A program made the position numbers and the translations under genes. A DNA stretch of 64,000 bases. Origin: Maribellus maritimus (GTDB taxonomy: Bacteria > Bacteroidota > Bacteroidia > Bacteroidales > Prolixibacteraceae). Below the pieces are notes generated by a model that was not told the DNA's origin, searched no databases, and saw only the letters and a list, made by a program, of their open reading frames with translations. Shown here one piece after another: positions 8,872-18,593 of this stretch. Every line of letters starts with the position of its first letter. Within the stretch, counting starts at the first letter, position 1. The stretch is taken from the NCBI RefSeq assembly GCF_022267315.1, contig NZ_JAIKLE010000005.1, positions 186,001-250,000 on the forward strand, read 5' to 3'.

Positions 8872-10239
8872 TTATCCTTTTGCTTCGTTCATTTCCAATT
8901 CCATTTTCTCACTGATCTGATCCTTTTCCTTTGGAGAAGGTCTTAAAATCAAACGGATTCCGCGGTCGTAGGTAAAATAATTCCAAACCCAGTTGGCAAA
9001 AACCACTGCCTTATTTCTAAAACCAACCAAAAATAAAAGGTGAACAACCATCCACAGCAGCCACCCGGCAAAACCAAAGACTTTGATATTTCCAGGCAAA
9101 TCGGCAATGGCTTTATTTTTTCCAACCGTAGCCATCACTCCTTTATTTTTGTATTTAAACTTTTTAGGCGAACGATTTTTCGCCATCCGTTTCAGGTTTC
9201 TTGCTATATGCTTTCCCTGTTGAATAGCAACCTGTGCAAGTCCGGGAAGACCTGCCTCATAGTTATCTGTTTTCATAAGAGAAACATCGCCAATGGCAAA
9301 AATCCGTTTAAAAACATCATTTGTCGATTTTCCTTTCTGAACCTGATGAAATTCATTTACAACAAGTTTTCCTTTTTTGATACTTCCGTTTTCAAAACCT
9401 TCCGGTACATTTCCTTTCACTCCGGCGGCCCAAATCAGCGTTTTTGTCGGAATTTTATTTCCGTTATTTAATGTTGCTGTTTGTCCGTCGTATTCTTCAA
9501 TCATAGTGTTCAAAACGACCTGAACTCCCATCTTCTTCAAATACATGTGAGCCTTTTCTCCGGCTTTCTCCGACATGGCAGGAAGCACGCGATCCATGCC
9601 TTCAACCAAATAAATTTTAACTTTCCGAATGTCCAATTCCGGATAGTCTTTGCGCAATGCATGATATTTTAATTCGGCCAGAGCACCACAAACTTCAACA
9701 CCTGTAGGTCCGGCGCCAACCACTACAAAATTGATGGGCGCACTGTTCTTTAGTCCTCGTCTTGAAACTTCCAATCGTTCAAACTGCTGAAAAATATGGC
9801 TTCGTAAATCGAGTGCATGTGTCACCTGTTTTAAGGGGAATGAATTTTTAGCAATACTTTTATTCCCAAAAAAGTTCATTTTAGCACCGGTTGCAATCAC
9901 CAGGTAATCGTATTTTAAACTCCCGGCGTTGGTTTCAACTTCATTTTTTGTAGGAATTACCCGTTCAACCGTCACCATCCGAAAATAAACATCATTTTCC
10001 GGATCCATGATTTTTCTCAAAGGTCCCGCCACTGAATCGGGCTCCAATCCGGCGGTAGCTACCTGATATAAAAGTGGTTGAAAGGTGTGGTAGTTGTACC
10101 TGTCAAGTAAAACCACCTGGAAATCTTTTTTTGAGATACTCCGCAATAAATGAATCCCGCCAAAACCTCCTCCAACAATTATCAAGCGTGGTTTATCCGA
10201 CTCGGGGATATTTAAAGTAAATTCTGAATGATGCTGCAT
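8872..10239 (-). CDS. ndh: Type II NADH dehydrogenase / FAD-dependent pyridine nucleotide oxidoreductase
   Basis: A 455-aa flavoprotein that passes electrons from NADH to quinone without pumping protons. It has an N-terminal FAD-binding GGGFGG (residues 22-27), a second Rossmann VVVGAGPTGVE for NADH, and the FAD-closing RIFAIGDVSLM near residue 315. A C-terminal hydrophobic segment (FAGWLLWMVVHLLFLVGF) anchors NDH-2 enzymes to the inner face of the membrane, which separates this protein from soluble disulfide reductases. It is the first gene of the operon with aconitase and is transcribed divergently from the pyruvate dehydrogenase operon, so both may answer to the state of the NADH pool. Confidence 0.9.
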   Translation of the reverse strand: MQHHSEFTLNIPESDKPRLIIVGGGFGGIHLLRSISKKDFQVVLLDRYNYHTFQPLLYQVATAGLEPDSVAGPLRKIMDPENDVYFRMVTVERVIPTKNEVETNAGSLKYDYLVIATGAKMNFFGNKSIAKNSFPLKQVTHALDLRSHIFQQFERLEVSRRGLKNSAPINFVVVGAGPTGVEVCGALAELKYHALRKDYPELDIRKVKIYLVEGMDRVLPAMSEKAGEKAHMYLKKMGVQVVLNTMIEEYDGQTATLNNGNKIPTKTLIWAAGVKGNVPEGFENGSIKKGKLVVNEFHQVQKGKSTNDVFKRIFAIGDVSLMKTDNYEAGLPGLAQVAIQQGKHIARNLKRMAKNRSPKKFKYKNKGVMATVGKNKAIADLPGNIKVFGFAGWLLWMVVHLLFLVGFRNKAVVFANWVWNYFTYDRGIRLILRPSPKEKDQISEKMELEMNEAKG

Positions 10240-10607
10240 AATATTTAACCTTTCCCTTTTTACTGAAAATAATATTCCACTTTTAGTGTAATCTGTAACT
10301 ATTAGTTCCCGGAAAGATCATCCTACGCTATCATCGGCATTTAGGGCGCTTGGTTATAATCTTATCAATTATTTTTTGAAAAGAGCTTTTGCAAATCTGT
10401 AGAAATAAGTCTCATCTTATCCAAACATTTCCACAGGAAAACAATTACCATAATTCCCGGGAACCCGACTTAAACCAAAGCATTTCAACCAGTAAACCAC
10501 CACTGCTTGTTTTTTGAAAAGTAAAGTTTTCTGTTGGAACGACTGTTGTCTCGCTTAAACTGAAAACCGACGGGAGAAAATTTTGCAGAAACAAAAAAGA
10601 AAAAAAT
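10240..10607. other. Divergent control region between ndh and aceE
   Basis: A gene-free region between two divergent operons of energy metabolism. It holds an exact 12-base direct repeat, TTTTTTGAAAAG, at 10372-10383 and 10510-10521. A TATAAT-like hexamer lies in GGTTATAATC near 10355. No riboswitch or RNA gene is seen. The distance and divergence imply promoters for both operons. Confidence 0.5.
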
Positions 10608-13277
10608 ATGGCAGTGGATACAAATGAAAAAAATAAAGTTACAGCGTTTGAAAACAGGGAGTGGCTGGATTCCATTGATTACGTCATCAAAAACAGTGAC
10701 CCGGAACGTGTGGAGGAAATTTTTGAATTATTACGAAACAGAATCAGTGAAAATGGAATATCGTTAAATCACCAACTCAACACACTTTATATAAATACAA
10801 TTCCCAAAAATGGAGAGTCAAAATATCCGGGAAACCGCGAGTTGGAGCGGAAAATTAAAAGTATTATCCGCTGGAACGCCATGGCAATGGTTGTTCAGGC
10901 CAACAGAAAAAAAGACGGAATTGGAGGCCATATTTCAACCTATGCTTCAGCTGCTACGCTTTACGAAGTTGGATTTAACCATTTTTTCAGGGGAGGTGAT
11001 GACGACAAACCAGCCGATATTATTTATTTTCAGGGACACGCCTCTCCGGGAATATACGCTCGTTCGTTTCTGGAAGGAAGAATTTCAGAAAAGATGCTGG
11101 AAAATTTCCGGCGTGAATTAAATCCCGACGGAGGATTACCTTCTTACCCACACCCGCGATTAATGCAGGACTACTGGCAATTTCCAACTGTTTCAATGGG
11201 GCTGGCGCCAATTATGGCCATTTACCAGGCCCGGTTCAATAAGTATTTACAGGACAAAGGCTTGCTCAAAGCTCCAAATCAAAAAGTGTGGGCATTTTTG
11301 GGCGATGGTGAAATGGATGAGCCCGAGTCGATGGGGGCGCTTACACTGGCTTCACGTGAAGAACTGGACAACCTGATTTTTGTAATCAACTGCAATCTTC
11401 AGCGCCTCGACGGCCCGGTGCGCGGAAACGGATCGATTATCCAGGAACTGGAAGCAGCTTTTAAAGGAGCCGGCTGGAATGTGATAAAAGTTGCACAGGG
11501 AGAAAACTGGGACCCTCTGCTTGATAAAGACAAAAACGGCGCGCTTAAAAAACGCTTAGGCGAATTGGTTGACGGGGAAAGACAGAAATTCTCCATTTCA
11601 GGGGGGGATTATATTCGAAAAGAATTCTTTGGAAAAAGTGAGGAATTAAAAGCATTGGTGAAAAACATGAGCGACGAGGATTTGGAAAAACTTCGCCGAG
11701 GCGGCCATGATCCTCAAAAAGTATTTAATGCTTACAAAAAAGCGGTGAATACAAAAAATAAACCCACTGTAATTCTGGCACAAACCATAAAGGGTTACGG
11801 TTTAGGCGAAGCCGGTGAAGGAAGAAACATTACGCATCAGCAAAAAAAATTAAACGAAGAAGAGCTGATGCATTTTCGCGACAGATTTAACATTCCAATT
11901 TCAGATGAAGATGTGGCAAAAGCTCCGTTTTACAGACCAGACGAAAAAAGCGAAGAGATAAAATATTTAATCAAAAGACGAAAGGAATTACAAGGATTCC
12001 TTCCTAAAAGAAACCGGGGGAAAGCAAAATTTGAAATGCCGGAATCTAAGGTTTTTGAAGAATTTTTCAGAAGTTCAGGTAAACGCGAAGTAGCTACAAC
12101 TCAGGCTGCTGTTCAGCTGCTTTCAAAACTTTTAAAAGATAAAAATATTGGAAAACTAGTCGTTCCAATCGTTCCCGATGAATCGAGAACATTTGGAATG
12201 GACGCGCTGTTTCGACAATCGGGGATTTACGCCCATAAAGGCCAGTTGTACGAACCGGTTGACAGGGAAAGTTTGCTGTATTACAAAGAGGCCAAAAACG
12301 GCGCAATTCTGGAAGAAGGAATCACCGAAGCTGGCTCCATGTCGTCGTTTATTGCTGCAGGCACAGCTTATTCAACGCATCAGATCAATTGCATTCCCTT
12401 TTATGTTTTCTACTCCATGTTTGGATTTCAGCGGGTTGGTGATTTTATGTGGGCCGCCGCTGATGCGCGGGCCAAAGGATTTTTGCTGGGAGGAACTGCC
12501 GGACGGTCTACGCTCGCAGGAGAAGGCCTTCAGCATCAGGACGGACACAGTCACCTGCTTGCCTTAACCATTCCCACAGTACGAGCCTACGACCCGGCAT
12601 TTGCCTTTGAGCTGGCTGTAATTATTCGTGATGGGATAAAAAGAATGTATGACAACGGAGAAGAAATTTTCTACTACATCACAGTAATGAACGAAAAATA
12701 TAAAATGCCGCCAATGCCTGCACGAAAAGAGATTGAAACGGGAATTATAAACGGAATGTACAAATACCGCAGCAGCCAGAAAAACAAACACAATATTCAT
12801 TTGCTGGGAAGCGGCTCCATTCTGAACGAGGCACTAAAAGCCGCCGACATGCTCAAAAAAGAATACGATATTTTCCCGGAAGTGTGGAGTGTTACCAGTT
12901 ATAAAATGTTGTATGACGATGCCGTGGAAACAGAACGTGTAAACCGCTTTAATGAAGAAAAACGGAAAAGTTATATCGAGGAATGTGTAGGCACCGATCT
13001 GGGGACCTTTATTGCAGCAAGCGATTATGTGAAAGCACTTCCACTTTCGGTTTCCAGGTGGTTTCCCGGAAAATTTACAGCACTTGGAACCGATGGATTT
13101 GGCCTTAGTGAACACCGCGATGAATTAAGAGAACACTTTGAAATCAATGCAAATCATATTGTTTGGGAGACTTTGTTGAATCTGTATTATCAGAAAAAAA
13201 TCAACAAAACGGTTTTAAATCAGGCAAAAGAAAAACTGAACATCAACAGCGATAAAAAGTCGCCTGCAAACATCTGA
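10608..13277 (+). CDS. aceE: Pyruvate dehydrogenase E1 component, homodimeric type
   Basis: An 889-aa single-chain E1p, the usual length for AceE. It decarboxylates pyruvate with thiamine diphosphate and acetylates the E2 lipoyl group. The ThDP/Mg motif begins GDGEMDEPES (about residues 232-241) and ends near FVINCNLQRLDGP. The N-terminus has the AceE signature RWNAMAMVVQANR, and the E1p-specific GRNITHQQKK loop is present. First gene of aceE-E2-lpd-usp. Many Bacteroidota use a two-subunit E1 instead, so this form is notable. The ATG at 10608 is chosen because it gives the standard AceE N-terminus. Confidence 0.95.
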   Translation: MAVDTNEKNKVTAFENREWLDSIDYVIKNSDPERVEEIFELLRNRISENGISLNHQLNTLYINTIPKNGESKYPGNRELERKIKSIIRWNAMAMVVQANRKKDGIGGHISTYASAATLYEVGFNHFFRGGDDDKPADIIYFQGHASPGIYARSFLEGRISEKMLENFRRELNPDGGLPSYPHPRLMQDYWQFPTVSMGLAPIMAIYQARFNKYLQDKGLLKAPNQKVWAFLGDGEMDEPESMGALTLASREELDNLIFVINCNLQRLDGPVRGNGSIIQELEAAFKGAGWNVIKVAQGENWDPLLDKDKNGALKKRLGELVDGERQKFSISGGDYIRKEFFGKSEELKALVKNMSDEDLEKLRRGGHDPQKVFNAYKKAVNTKNKPTVILAQTIKGYGLGEAGEGRNITHQQKKLNEEELMHFRDRFNIPISDEDVAKAPFYRPDEKSEEIKYLIKRRKELQGFLPKRNRGKAKFEMPESKVFEEFFRSSGKREVATTQAAVQLLSKLLKDKNIGKLVVPIVPDESRTFGMDALFRQSGIYAHKGQLYEPVDRESLLYYKEAKNGAILEEGITEAGSMSSFIAAGTAYSTHQINCIPFYVFYSMFGFQRVGDFMWAAADARAKGFLLGGTAGRSTLAGEGLQHQDGHSHLLALTIPTVRAYDPAFAFELAVIIRDGIKRMYDNGEEIFYYITVMNEKYKMPPMPARKEIETGIINGMYKYRSSQKNKHNIHLLGSGSILNEALKAADMLKKEYDIFPEVWSVTSYKMLYDDAVETERVNRFNEEKRKSYIEECVGTDLGTFIAASDYVKALPLSVSRWFPGKFTALGTDGFGLSEHRDELREHFEINANHIVWETLLNLYYQKKINKTVLNQAKEKLNINSDKKSPANI

Positions 13278-13328
13278 TAAAAAATCGAAAAATCTATCAA
13301 GTATTTGTTTTATAAAACTTTAAAAGAA

Positions 13329-14639
13329 ATGAAAAAAGAAATTAGAATTCCCGATATAGCAGAAAATGTTGAAACCGGATTAATCGCCGGAATATTGGTT
13401 TCAGCAGGCGATAAAGTCTCGGAAGATCAAGCCCTGGTTGAGATAGAAACCGACAAAGCAACCACCGATATTCCTTCGCCTTTTGATGGCGTTGTTGACG
13501 AAATAAAAGTGGAAGAAGGTGATGAAGTAAAAGTAAACCAGGTTATTATAATTATTGAAACCGAAGGAGAAGCGAAAGGCGACACAGAAAGCGACGACAA
13601 AAACAAAGAAAAAAACGCTGGCTCGGAAGACGAAAAAGAGGAAAAGACAAAAGAAAAAGCTGAGGATGATGGCGAAGAGGCGGGAAGTAAAGATGACGAA
13701 CAAAGAAAAAAAGAAAGTGACACAACTGAAAAAGATGAAAAAGAAACAAAGGATTTAAGTGATATTCCTGCATCACCATCAGTTCGAAGGCTGGCGCGTG
13801 AATTGGATGTAGATTTGACTCAGGTTGAGGGCAGTGGACCGGGGAAAAGAATTACTGCAGAAGATGTAAAAAGTTTTAGCAAAAGACCGGAGAAAACAGA
13901 AGAACAAAAAAAATCTGCTCATCTACCCGATTTTTCGCAGTGGGGACCGACATCCAAAAAATCAATGACAACCATTCGAAAAATTACCGCAAAAAATGTT
14001 TCAAAAGCATGGCAAACGATTCCGCATGTAACTCAATTTGATGAGGCCGACATTACCGGACTTGAAGATTTCAGGAAAAATTATGCAGGAAAAGTGGAAA
14101 AAGCCGGTGGAAAGCTTACCGTTACAGCTATCTTATTAAAAATCTTGGGATTCGCGCTTCAAAAATTCCCTCGTTTTAACTCCAGCCTTGATATCGAAAA
14201 CGATCAAATTATAAACAAACATTATTACAATGTGGGAATTGCCGCAGATACGCCACAGGGTTTGCTGGTTCCGGTGGTTCGCGATGTGAATTCAAAATCG
14301 CTTACAGAGCTCTCTACAGAACTAAGCGAGCTGGCACAAAAAGCCCGCGACAAGAAACTTTCCACAGAGGAAATGCAGGGAGGCAATTTTACAATTTCGA
14401 ATCTTGGTGGTATTGGCGGAACTGCATTCACACCTATTGTTTTGCCGCCTCAGGTGGCCATTCTGGGTGTATCAAGAGCAAAATACAAACCGGCTTATAA
14501 AGACAATGAGTTGAAAAAACGCTTAATCATCCCGTTATCGCTTTCATACGATCACCGGGTAATTGATGGTGCGGACGGCGCCCGCTTCCTGCGTTGGATT
14601 TGTGATGTGATTGAAGACCCTTATGCCATTTTGCAATAA
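13329..14639 (+). CDS. aceF: Dihydrolipoamide acetyltransferase (PDH E2)
   Basis: Residues are counted from the ATG at 13329, which opens directly with the lipoyl domain (MKKEIRIPDIAENVETG). An in-frame ATG 24 bases earlier would add eight non-family residues. There is a single lipoyl domain (1-77) with modified Lys43 in ETDKATTD, a very long Glu/Lys/Asp-rich linker (about 78-145), and a peripheral-subunit-binding domain (148-184, PSVRRLARELD). The catalytic CAT-like core ends with DHRVIDG (His409, Asp413). The enzyme transfers the acetyl group to CoA and forms the core of the complex. It lies 51 bases after aceE and 12 before lpd. Confidence 0.94.
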   Translation: MKKEIRIPDIAENVETGLIAGILVSAGDKVSEDQALVEIETDKATTDIPSPFDGVVDEIKVEEGDEVKVNQVIIIIETEGEAKGDTESDDKNKEKNAGSEDEKEEKTKEKAEDDGEEAGSKDDEQRKKESDTTEKDEKETKDLSDIPASPSVRRLARELDVDLTQVEGSGPGKRITAEDVKSFSKRPEKTEEQKKSAHLPDFSQWGPTSKKSMTTIRKITAKNVSKAWQTIPHVTQFDEADITGLEDFRKNYAGKVEKAGGKLTVTAILLKILGFALQKFPRFNSSLDIENDQIINKHYYNVGIAADTPQGLLVPVVRDVNSKSLTELSTELSELAQKARDKKLSTEEMQGGNFTISNLGGIGGTAFTPIVLPPQVAILGVSRAKYKPAYKDNELKKRLIIPLSLSYDHRVIDGADGARFLRWICDVIEDPYAILQ

Positions 14640-14651
14640 AAAGAACAAATT

Positions 14652-16070
14652 ATGAGTACATCAGAAAAACATAAATTGGTAATTATAGGTGCAGGCCCGG
14701 GGGGCTACCGAGCCGCTTTCATGGCGGCTGATCTGGGACTTGATGTTACGTTGATTGATTCGGAAGTCAACCCGGGAGGCGTTTGTCTGTACCGGGGATG
14801 TATTCCAACCAAAGCCCTGCTTCATCTGGCGAGAATAAAAGCCGATGCCGAACATGCAGGCGACCTTGGAATTCATTTTGATAAAGTGAGAGTAAATACA
14901 GAGGAAGTTGGAAAATGGAAAACCGGCGTAGTGAAAAAACTTACCGGTGGTTTGGGCCAGCTGGTAAAAGCACGAAAAATAAATTATGTCCGCGGGAAGG
15001 CAACATTTTTGGATTCGGAAACCATTCAGATCGAAACAAACGAAGGCGATAAAAAAGAGATAACATTCGAAAATGCAATCGTTGCAACCGGAGCCAAACC
15101 CATCGAACTGCCGGGAATTGATATGAGCAACCCGAAAATAATGCATTCGGCACAATCGCTCGAATTAAAAGACATTCCCAATAAAATGTTGGTTGTTGGC
15201 GGAGGTTACATCGGGTTGGAAATGGCGGTAATTTATAAATCGCTGGGAACGGAAATAACAGTCGTAGAACTGACTGACGATTTAATGCCGGGAATGGATA
15301 AAGATTTGGTCCATGAATTCAAAAAGGTCAATAAAAATACCTTTAAAGAAATTCTTCCGGAGACAAAACTAAAAACCCTCCGGGAAAAAGGTGAAGCAAT
15401 TGAAGCCGACTTTGAAGACGCAAAAAAAAAGAAGTTTAGCAAAACATATGATAAAGTTCTCGTTTCGGTAGGGCAAAATCCGAACTCCCGAAATATAGGT
15501 CTGGAAAATACTTCAGTAGGAACCGATGAAAAAGGTTTTATTAAGGTGAACAAGCGAATGCAAACCACACAAAAAAATATTTATGCCATTGGCGATGTTG
15601 CCGGGCCGCCTCTGTTGGCGCATAAAGCAAGCTACGAAGGAAAAGTAGCCGCAGAAGTAATAGCGGGGAAAAAATCGGCAAACGATGCCAAAGCAATCCC
15701 GGCTGTAATATATACCGAACCCGAAATTGCAGTTTGCGGACTCAGCGAAAAAGAGGCAAAAGAAAAAGGAATCAGTTACAAAGTAGTAAAATTCCCGTGG
15801 CCCGCGTCGGGTAGGGCAATTGCAATGAATGAAAAATCGGGATTTACAAAACTTTTAGTAAACCCCGACAACGAACGAATTTTAGGAGCGGGAATCGTGG
15901 GCAGAAATGCAGGAGATATGATTGCTGAGATAGCACTTGCCATTGAAATGGCAGCTACTGCAGAAGATGTGGCATTAACCATTCACCCCCACCCTACGCT
16001 TTCGGAAACCATTATGGAAGCCGCCGAAATGTTCTACGGGCATCCGGCGCACACATTCATAAAAAAATAA
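14652..16070 (+). CDS. lpdA: Dihydrolipoyl dehydrogenase (E3)
   Basis: A 472-aa flavoprotein that reoxidises E2 dihydrolipoamide with NAD+. The features are complete: FAD motif GAGPGGY (13-19), redox disulfide Cys45/Cys50 in GGVCLYRGCIPTK, NAD-binding VVGGGYIGLE, FAD motif YAIGDVAGPP, and the C-terminal His-Glu pair in HPHPTLSE. It lies 12 bases after E2 and 11 before the stress-protein gene, so it is clearly within the operon. It may also serve other 2-oxoacid dehydrogenases or glycine cleavage, none of which is in this window. Confidence 0.96.
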   Translation: MSTSEKHKLVIIGAGPGGYRAAFMAADLGLDVTLIDSEVNPGGVCLYRGCIPTKALLHLARIKADAEHAGDLGIHFDKVRVNTEEVGKWKTGVVKKLTGGLGQLVKARKINYVRGKATFLDSETIQIETNEGDKKEITFENAIVATGAKPIELPGIDMSNPKIMHSAQSLELKDIPNKMLVVGGGYIGLEMAVIYKSLGTEITVVELTDDLMPGMDKDLVHEFKKVNKNTFKEILPETKLKTLREKGEAIEADFEDAKKKKFSKTYDKVLVSVGQNPNSRNIGLENTSVGTDEKGFIKVNKRMQTTQKNIYAIGDVAGPPLLAHKASYEGKVAAEVIAGKKSANDAKAIPAVIYTEPEIAVCGLSEKEAKEKGISYKVVKFPWPASGRAIAMNEKSGFTKLLVNPDNERILGAGIVGRNAGDMIAEIALAIEMAATAEDVALTIHPHPTLSETIMEAAEMFYGHPAHTFIKK

Positions 16071-16081
16071 AATTTATCATA

Positions 16082-16942
16082 ATGAAAACAATTATTATCA
16101 GCGACATAAAAAGTAAAAAAGATTCAATAATAAAATTCGGATTACATCTTGCAAAACATTTGGAAACAGAAGTTGATGTTCTTCACCCAATCGATTCGCG
16201 GGTACATCAGGGGGAATACAGTGCGGTTTCCGATTCACAATCAGTTACACCCGGAAACACTCTTTCGCACGGAGAAATCATTTTCAGAGAAAAAGAGAGT
16301 GTAAAAAAAGATCTGGATAAATTACTCAGTGGCGAAGCATCGAGGCTAAATTATCCGCTGAAAATAAATGTAGCTGTTGAAGAAGAAAGTATTGATGATG
16401 CAATAAAAAACAGTTCAAATGATAGCGATGACAAGATTTTTGTTATCAGCGCTGAACCCGATGGAAATATTTTTCACTCAAAAAATGAGATACGAAGTAC
16501 TGTAAAAAACAATAATGCGATTTGTTTGCTGGTTCCGCCGGGGACTTCATTCTCTTCGCTCCATAAAATTCTAATTCCGGTTGATTTCCACACCAGTCAT
16601 GTAAATACATTTACCGGCCTTCATTCTTTTTTCAAAAAGATAAATCCGTATTTGATTGCTGCAGATGTTTCAGAAAACAGCGATTATGCGGAAAAAGAGC
16701 TTAAAAGTCAAACCTGGATGGAATTGGTAAAAGAAATCATACCCGCTTCAAAAATAAGTACCAGTACACTGGAAGGAAAAAATTACGCTGATACCATTGC
16801 CCGCTATTGTAACCGAAATAGACCAGATTTGTTACTGCTATCGCTGCAAAAACAAAATCCTGTAAAACAAATGTTTAGTAAAAATGACCTGGATAAACTA
16901 GCCGATAAGGTAAATGTCCCCGTTTTAATTCACTATTATTAA
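16082..16942 (+). CDS. Tandem universal stress protein
   Basis: A 286-aa protein with two Usp-like halves (about 1-150 and 155-286). Each opens with a beta strand typical of the fold (MKTIIISDIKSKKDSIIKFG; HKILIPVDFHTSHVNTF), and the second ends with VNVPVLIHYY. The ATP-binding G-2x-G-9x-G(S/T) signature is not obvious, so ATP binding is doubtful. It follows lpd by 11 bases. Co-transcription with pyruvate dehydrogenase suggests expression tied to central metabolism. The exact role is unknown. Confidence 0.75.
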   Translation: MKTIIISDIKSKKDSIIKFGLHLAKHLETEVDVLHPIDSRVHQGEYSAVSDSQSVTPGNTLSHGEIIFREKESVKKDLDKLLSGEASRLNYPLKINVAVEEESIDDAIKNSSNDSDDKIFVISAEPDGNIFHSKNEIRSTVKNNNAICLLVPPGTSFSSLHKILIPVDFHTSHVNTFTGLHSFFKKINPYLIAADVSENSDYAEKELKSQTWMELVKEIIPASKISTSTLEGKNYADTIARYCNRNRPDLLLLSLQKQNPVKQMFSKNDLDKLADKVNVPVLIHYY

Positions 16943-17137
16943 CAATTGTAGAATTTTACGCAGAGATGAGGAAATGTTACACAAAACATTTAAAACACTC
17001 TCTGTCTCCATTTTATAAGTTAACTCCGAACCGCTGCACATAACCTGGGATTCAGCCCTAAAGCAAGATATAAAAAGCAGGCATCCGTGTTCTGGCACAT
17101 TTTTATCACTAATAATTACTGAGAAAAATATAAAGTT

Positions 17138-17887
17138 ATGAAACGCAGTATTAAAGAATTATTAGGATATACAATACAAGCTATTGATGGGCAAAAGGGA
17201 AAAGTAAATGATTTTTTGTTTGATGACGAAACATGGATAATTCGTTATCTGGAAGCTGAATTAGGAAATTTTTTTTCCGAGAAACGGGTGCTTATTCCCC
17301 GAAATCATTTAAAGGAACCTCATTGGGAAAACAAACATTTTACGGTTGATCTAACGGTTAAGAAAATAGAGAATTCGCCTGATTTGGAATTTGACCTACC
17401 TGTTTCGCGTACTTATGAAAAGGAACTGGCTAAACATTACGACCTAAAACCCTACTGGCCGGTAAACATGACAGTGCACAACGGAATTACGTCGCTTTAT
17501 GATCCGCGGAGCCCTTTACAAATTCCAACAAAAATTGTAGACAAAGAAATAGAAGAAACTCATTTACGAAGTTTCAAAGAAATAAGCAGCTACAATATAA
17601 AATCCATTGATGACCGATTTGGACATATCCACGATCTGATTATCGACGACGATTTATGGCAAATTGTTTATGTAGTGGTCGACACAATAAATATTGTGCC
17701 CTGGAGCAAAAGAGTTCTTTTACCTATAGAGGTGATAAAGAGAATTAGTTATAAACATCAGCAAGCAGTAATTGATTTGCCCAAAGAAACCATTAAAGAT
17801 GCTCCGGAATATGATCCTTCAATGGCTATTAACTCAGAGTTTGAGAAAGTCTTGTATGATTTCTACGGAAGAAAAGTAATTCACTAA
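17138..17887 (+). CDS. Protein with two PRC-barrel domains
   Basis: A 249-aa soluble protein made of two PRC-barrel repeats. The first starts SIKELLGYTIQAIDGQKGKV (about 3-80) and the second EISSYNIKSIDDRFGHIHDL (about 148-225). Both contain the D..W.I.Y pattern (DDETWIIRYLEAELG; DDDLWQIVYVVVDT). PRC barrels appear in ribosome maturation factors, photosynthetic reaction centres and many stress-linked small proteins. This two-repeat form is common next to general stress genes. It sits between the usp and sodC-like genes with gaps that allow separate promoters. No enzyme activity is expected. Confidence 0.75.
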   Translation: MKRSIKELLGYTIQAIDGQKGKVNDFLFDDETWIIRYLEAELGNFFSEKRVLIPRNHLKEPHWENKHFTVDLTVKKIENSPDLEFDLPVSRTYEKELAKHYDLKPYWPVNMTVHNGITSLYDPRSPLQIPTKIVDKEIEETHLRSFKEISSYNIKSIDDRFGHIHDLIIDDDLWQIVYVVVDTINIVPWSKRVLLPIEVIKRISYKHQQAVIDLPKETIKDAPEYDPSMAINSEFEKVLYDFYGRKVIH

Positions 17888-17935
17888 ACAGGAAACAATA
17901 AAAAAGGAATTGTTATATCATTAAAATTCATCATT

Positions 17936-18535
17936 ATGAAAAAGATAAGTTTACCCTTTACCGGGCTACTGACAGCCCTTCTTTTTATGTCAGTACAATC
18001 ATGTACAAACAGTACAAAAAACAATCAGGAGAGTGAAAAAGAAATACAGCCGGTGCTGGAAGAAAAGCATGCGGAAACAAATTTTACAAAAGCAATTTGT
18101 GTACTGCATCCTACCGAAGGCAACGATGTGAAAGGAACAGTAACATTCACTAAAACTACCTCGGGAGTTGACGTTGTTGCCGATCTGGAAGGTCTGACTC
18201 CGGGAAAACATGGTTTTCATATACACGAATATGGCGATTGTTCAAAACCCGACGGAACATCAGCTGGAGGACATTTTAATCCGGACCATAAAGACCACGG
18301 CGGACCGGCGGACATGGAAAGACATGTTGGAGACCTCGGAAATATTGAAGCAGGTGAAGATGGAAAAGCACATCTGGAATTGAATGACACAATGATTAAA
18401 CTAAATGGTGAACATTCAATTATTGGCAGAGGAATTATTGTTCACGCGGGAGAAGACGATTTAACGTCTCAACCCACAGGAGCGGCCGGTGCCAGAGTCG
18501 CCTGCGGAGTTATTGGAATAGCAGGCACAGAATAA
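17936..18535 (+). CDS. sodC: Cu/Zn superoxide dismutase-family lipoprotein
   Basis: A 199-aa exported lipoprotein. The signal peptide ends in a lipobox-like MSVQSC with Cys23 as the probable lipidation site. The mature part is a Cu/Zn SOD domain with copper/zinc ligand segments HGFHIHEYGDCS, GGHFNPDHKDHG, RHVGDLGN and IIVHAGEDD, plus the C-terminal Cys in ARVACGVIG that pairs with the first Cys. All expected metal His residues appear present, so activity against periplasmic superoxide is likely. A bidirectional terminator follows. The upstream neighbour is the PRC-barrel gene, 48 bases away. Confidence 0.92.
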   Translation: MKKISLPFTGLLTALLFMSVQSCTNSTKNNQESEKEIQPVLEEKHAETNFTKAICVLHPTEGNDVKGTVTFTKTTSGVDVVADLEGLTPGKHGFHIHEYGDCSKPDGTSAGGHFNPDHKDHGGPADMERHVGDLGNIEAGEDGKAHLELNDTMIKLNGEHSIIGRGIIVHAGEDDLTSQPTGAAGARVACGVIGIAGTE

Positions 18536-18563
18536 ATTGATAAAAGAAAAAGAAAGCGATACT

Positions 18564-18593
18564 AAAAAGAGAGGCCAACCGGTCTCTCTTTTT
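18564..18593. terminator. Bidirectional terminator between sodC and SDR gene
   Basis: A 13-bp stem (AAAAAGAGAGGCC/GGTCTCTCTTTTT, one G-T pair) with an AACC loop, flanked by A and T tracts. It ends on the first base of the convergent SDR stop codon. Confidence 0.88.

Noticed and set aside
17085-17110. Sigma-54-like TGGCAC before the PRC-barrel gene
   Set aside because: The -12 TTGC part is missing at the required distance.
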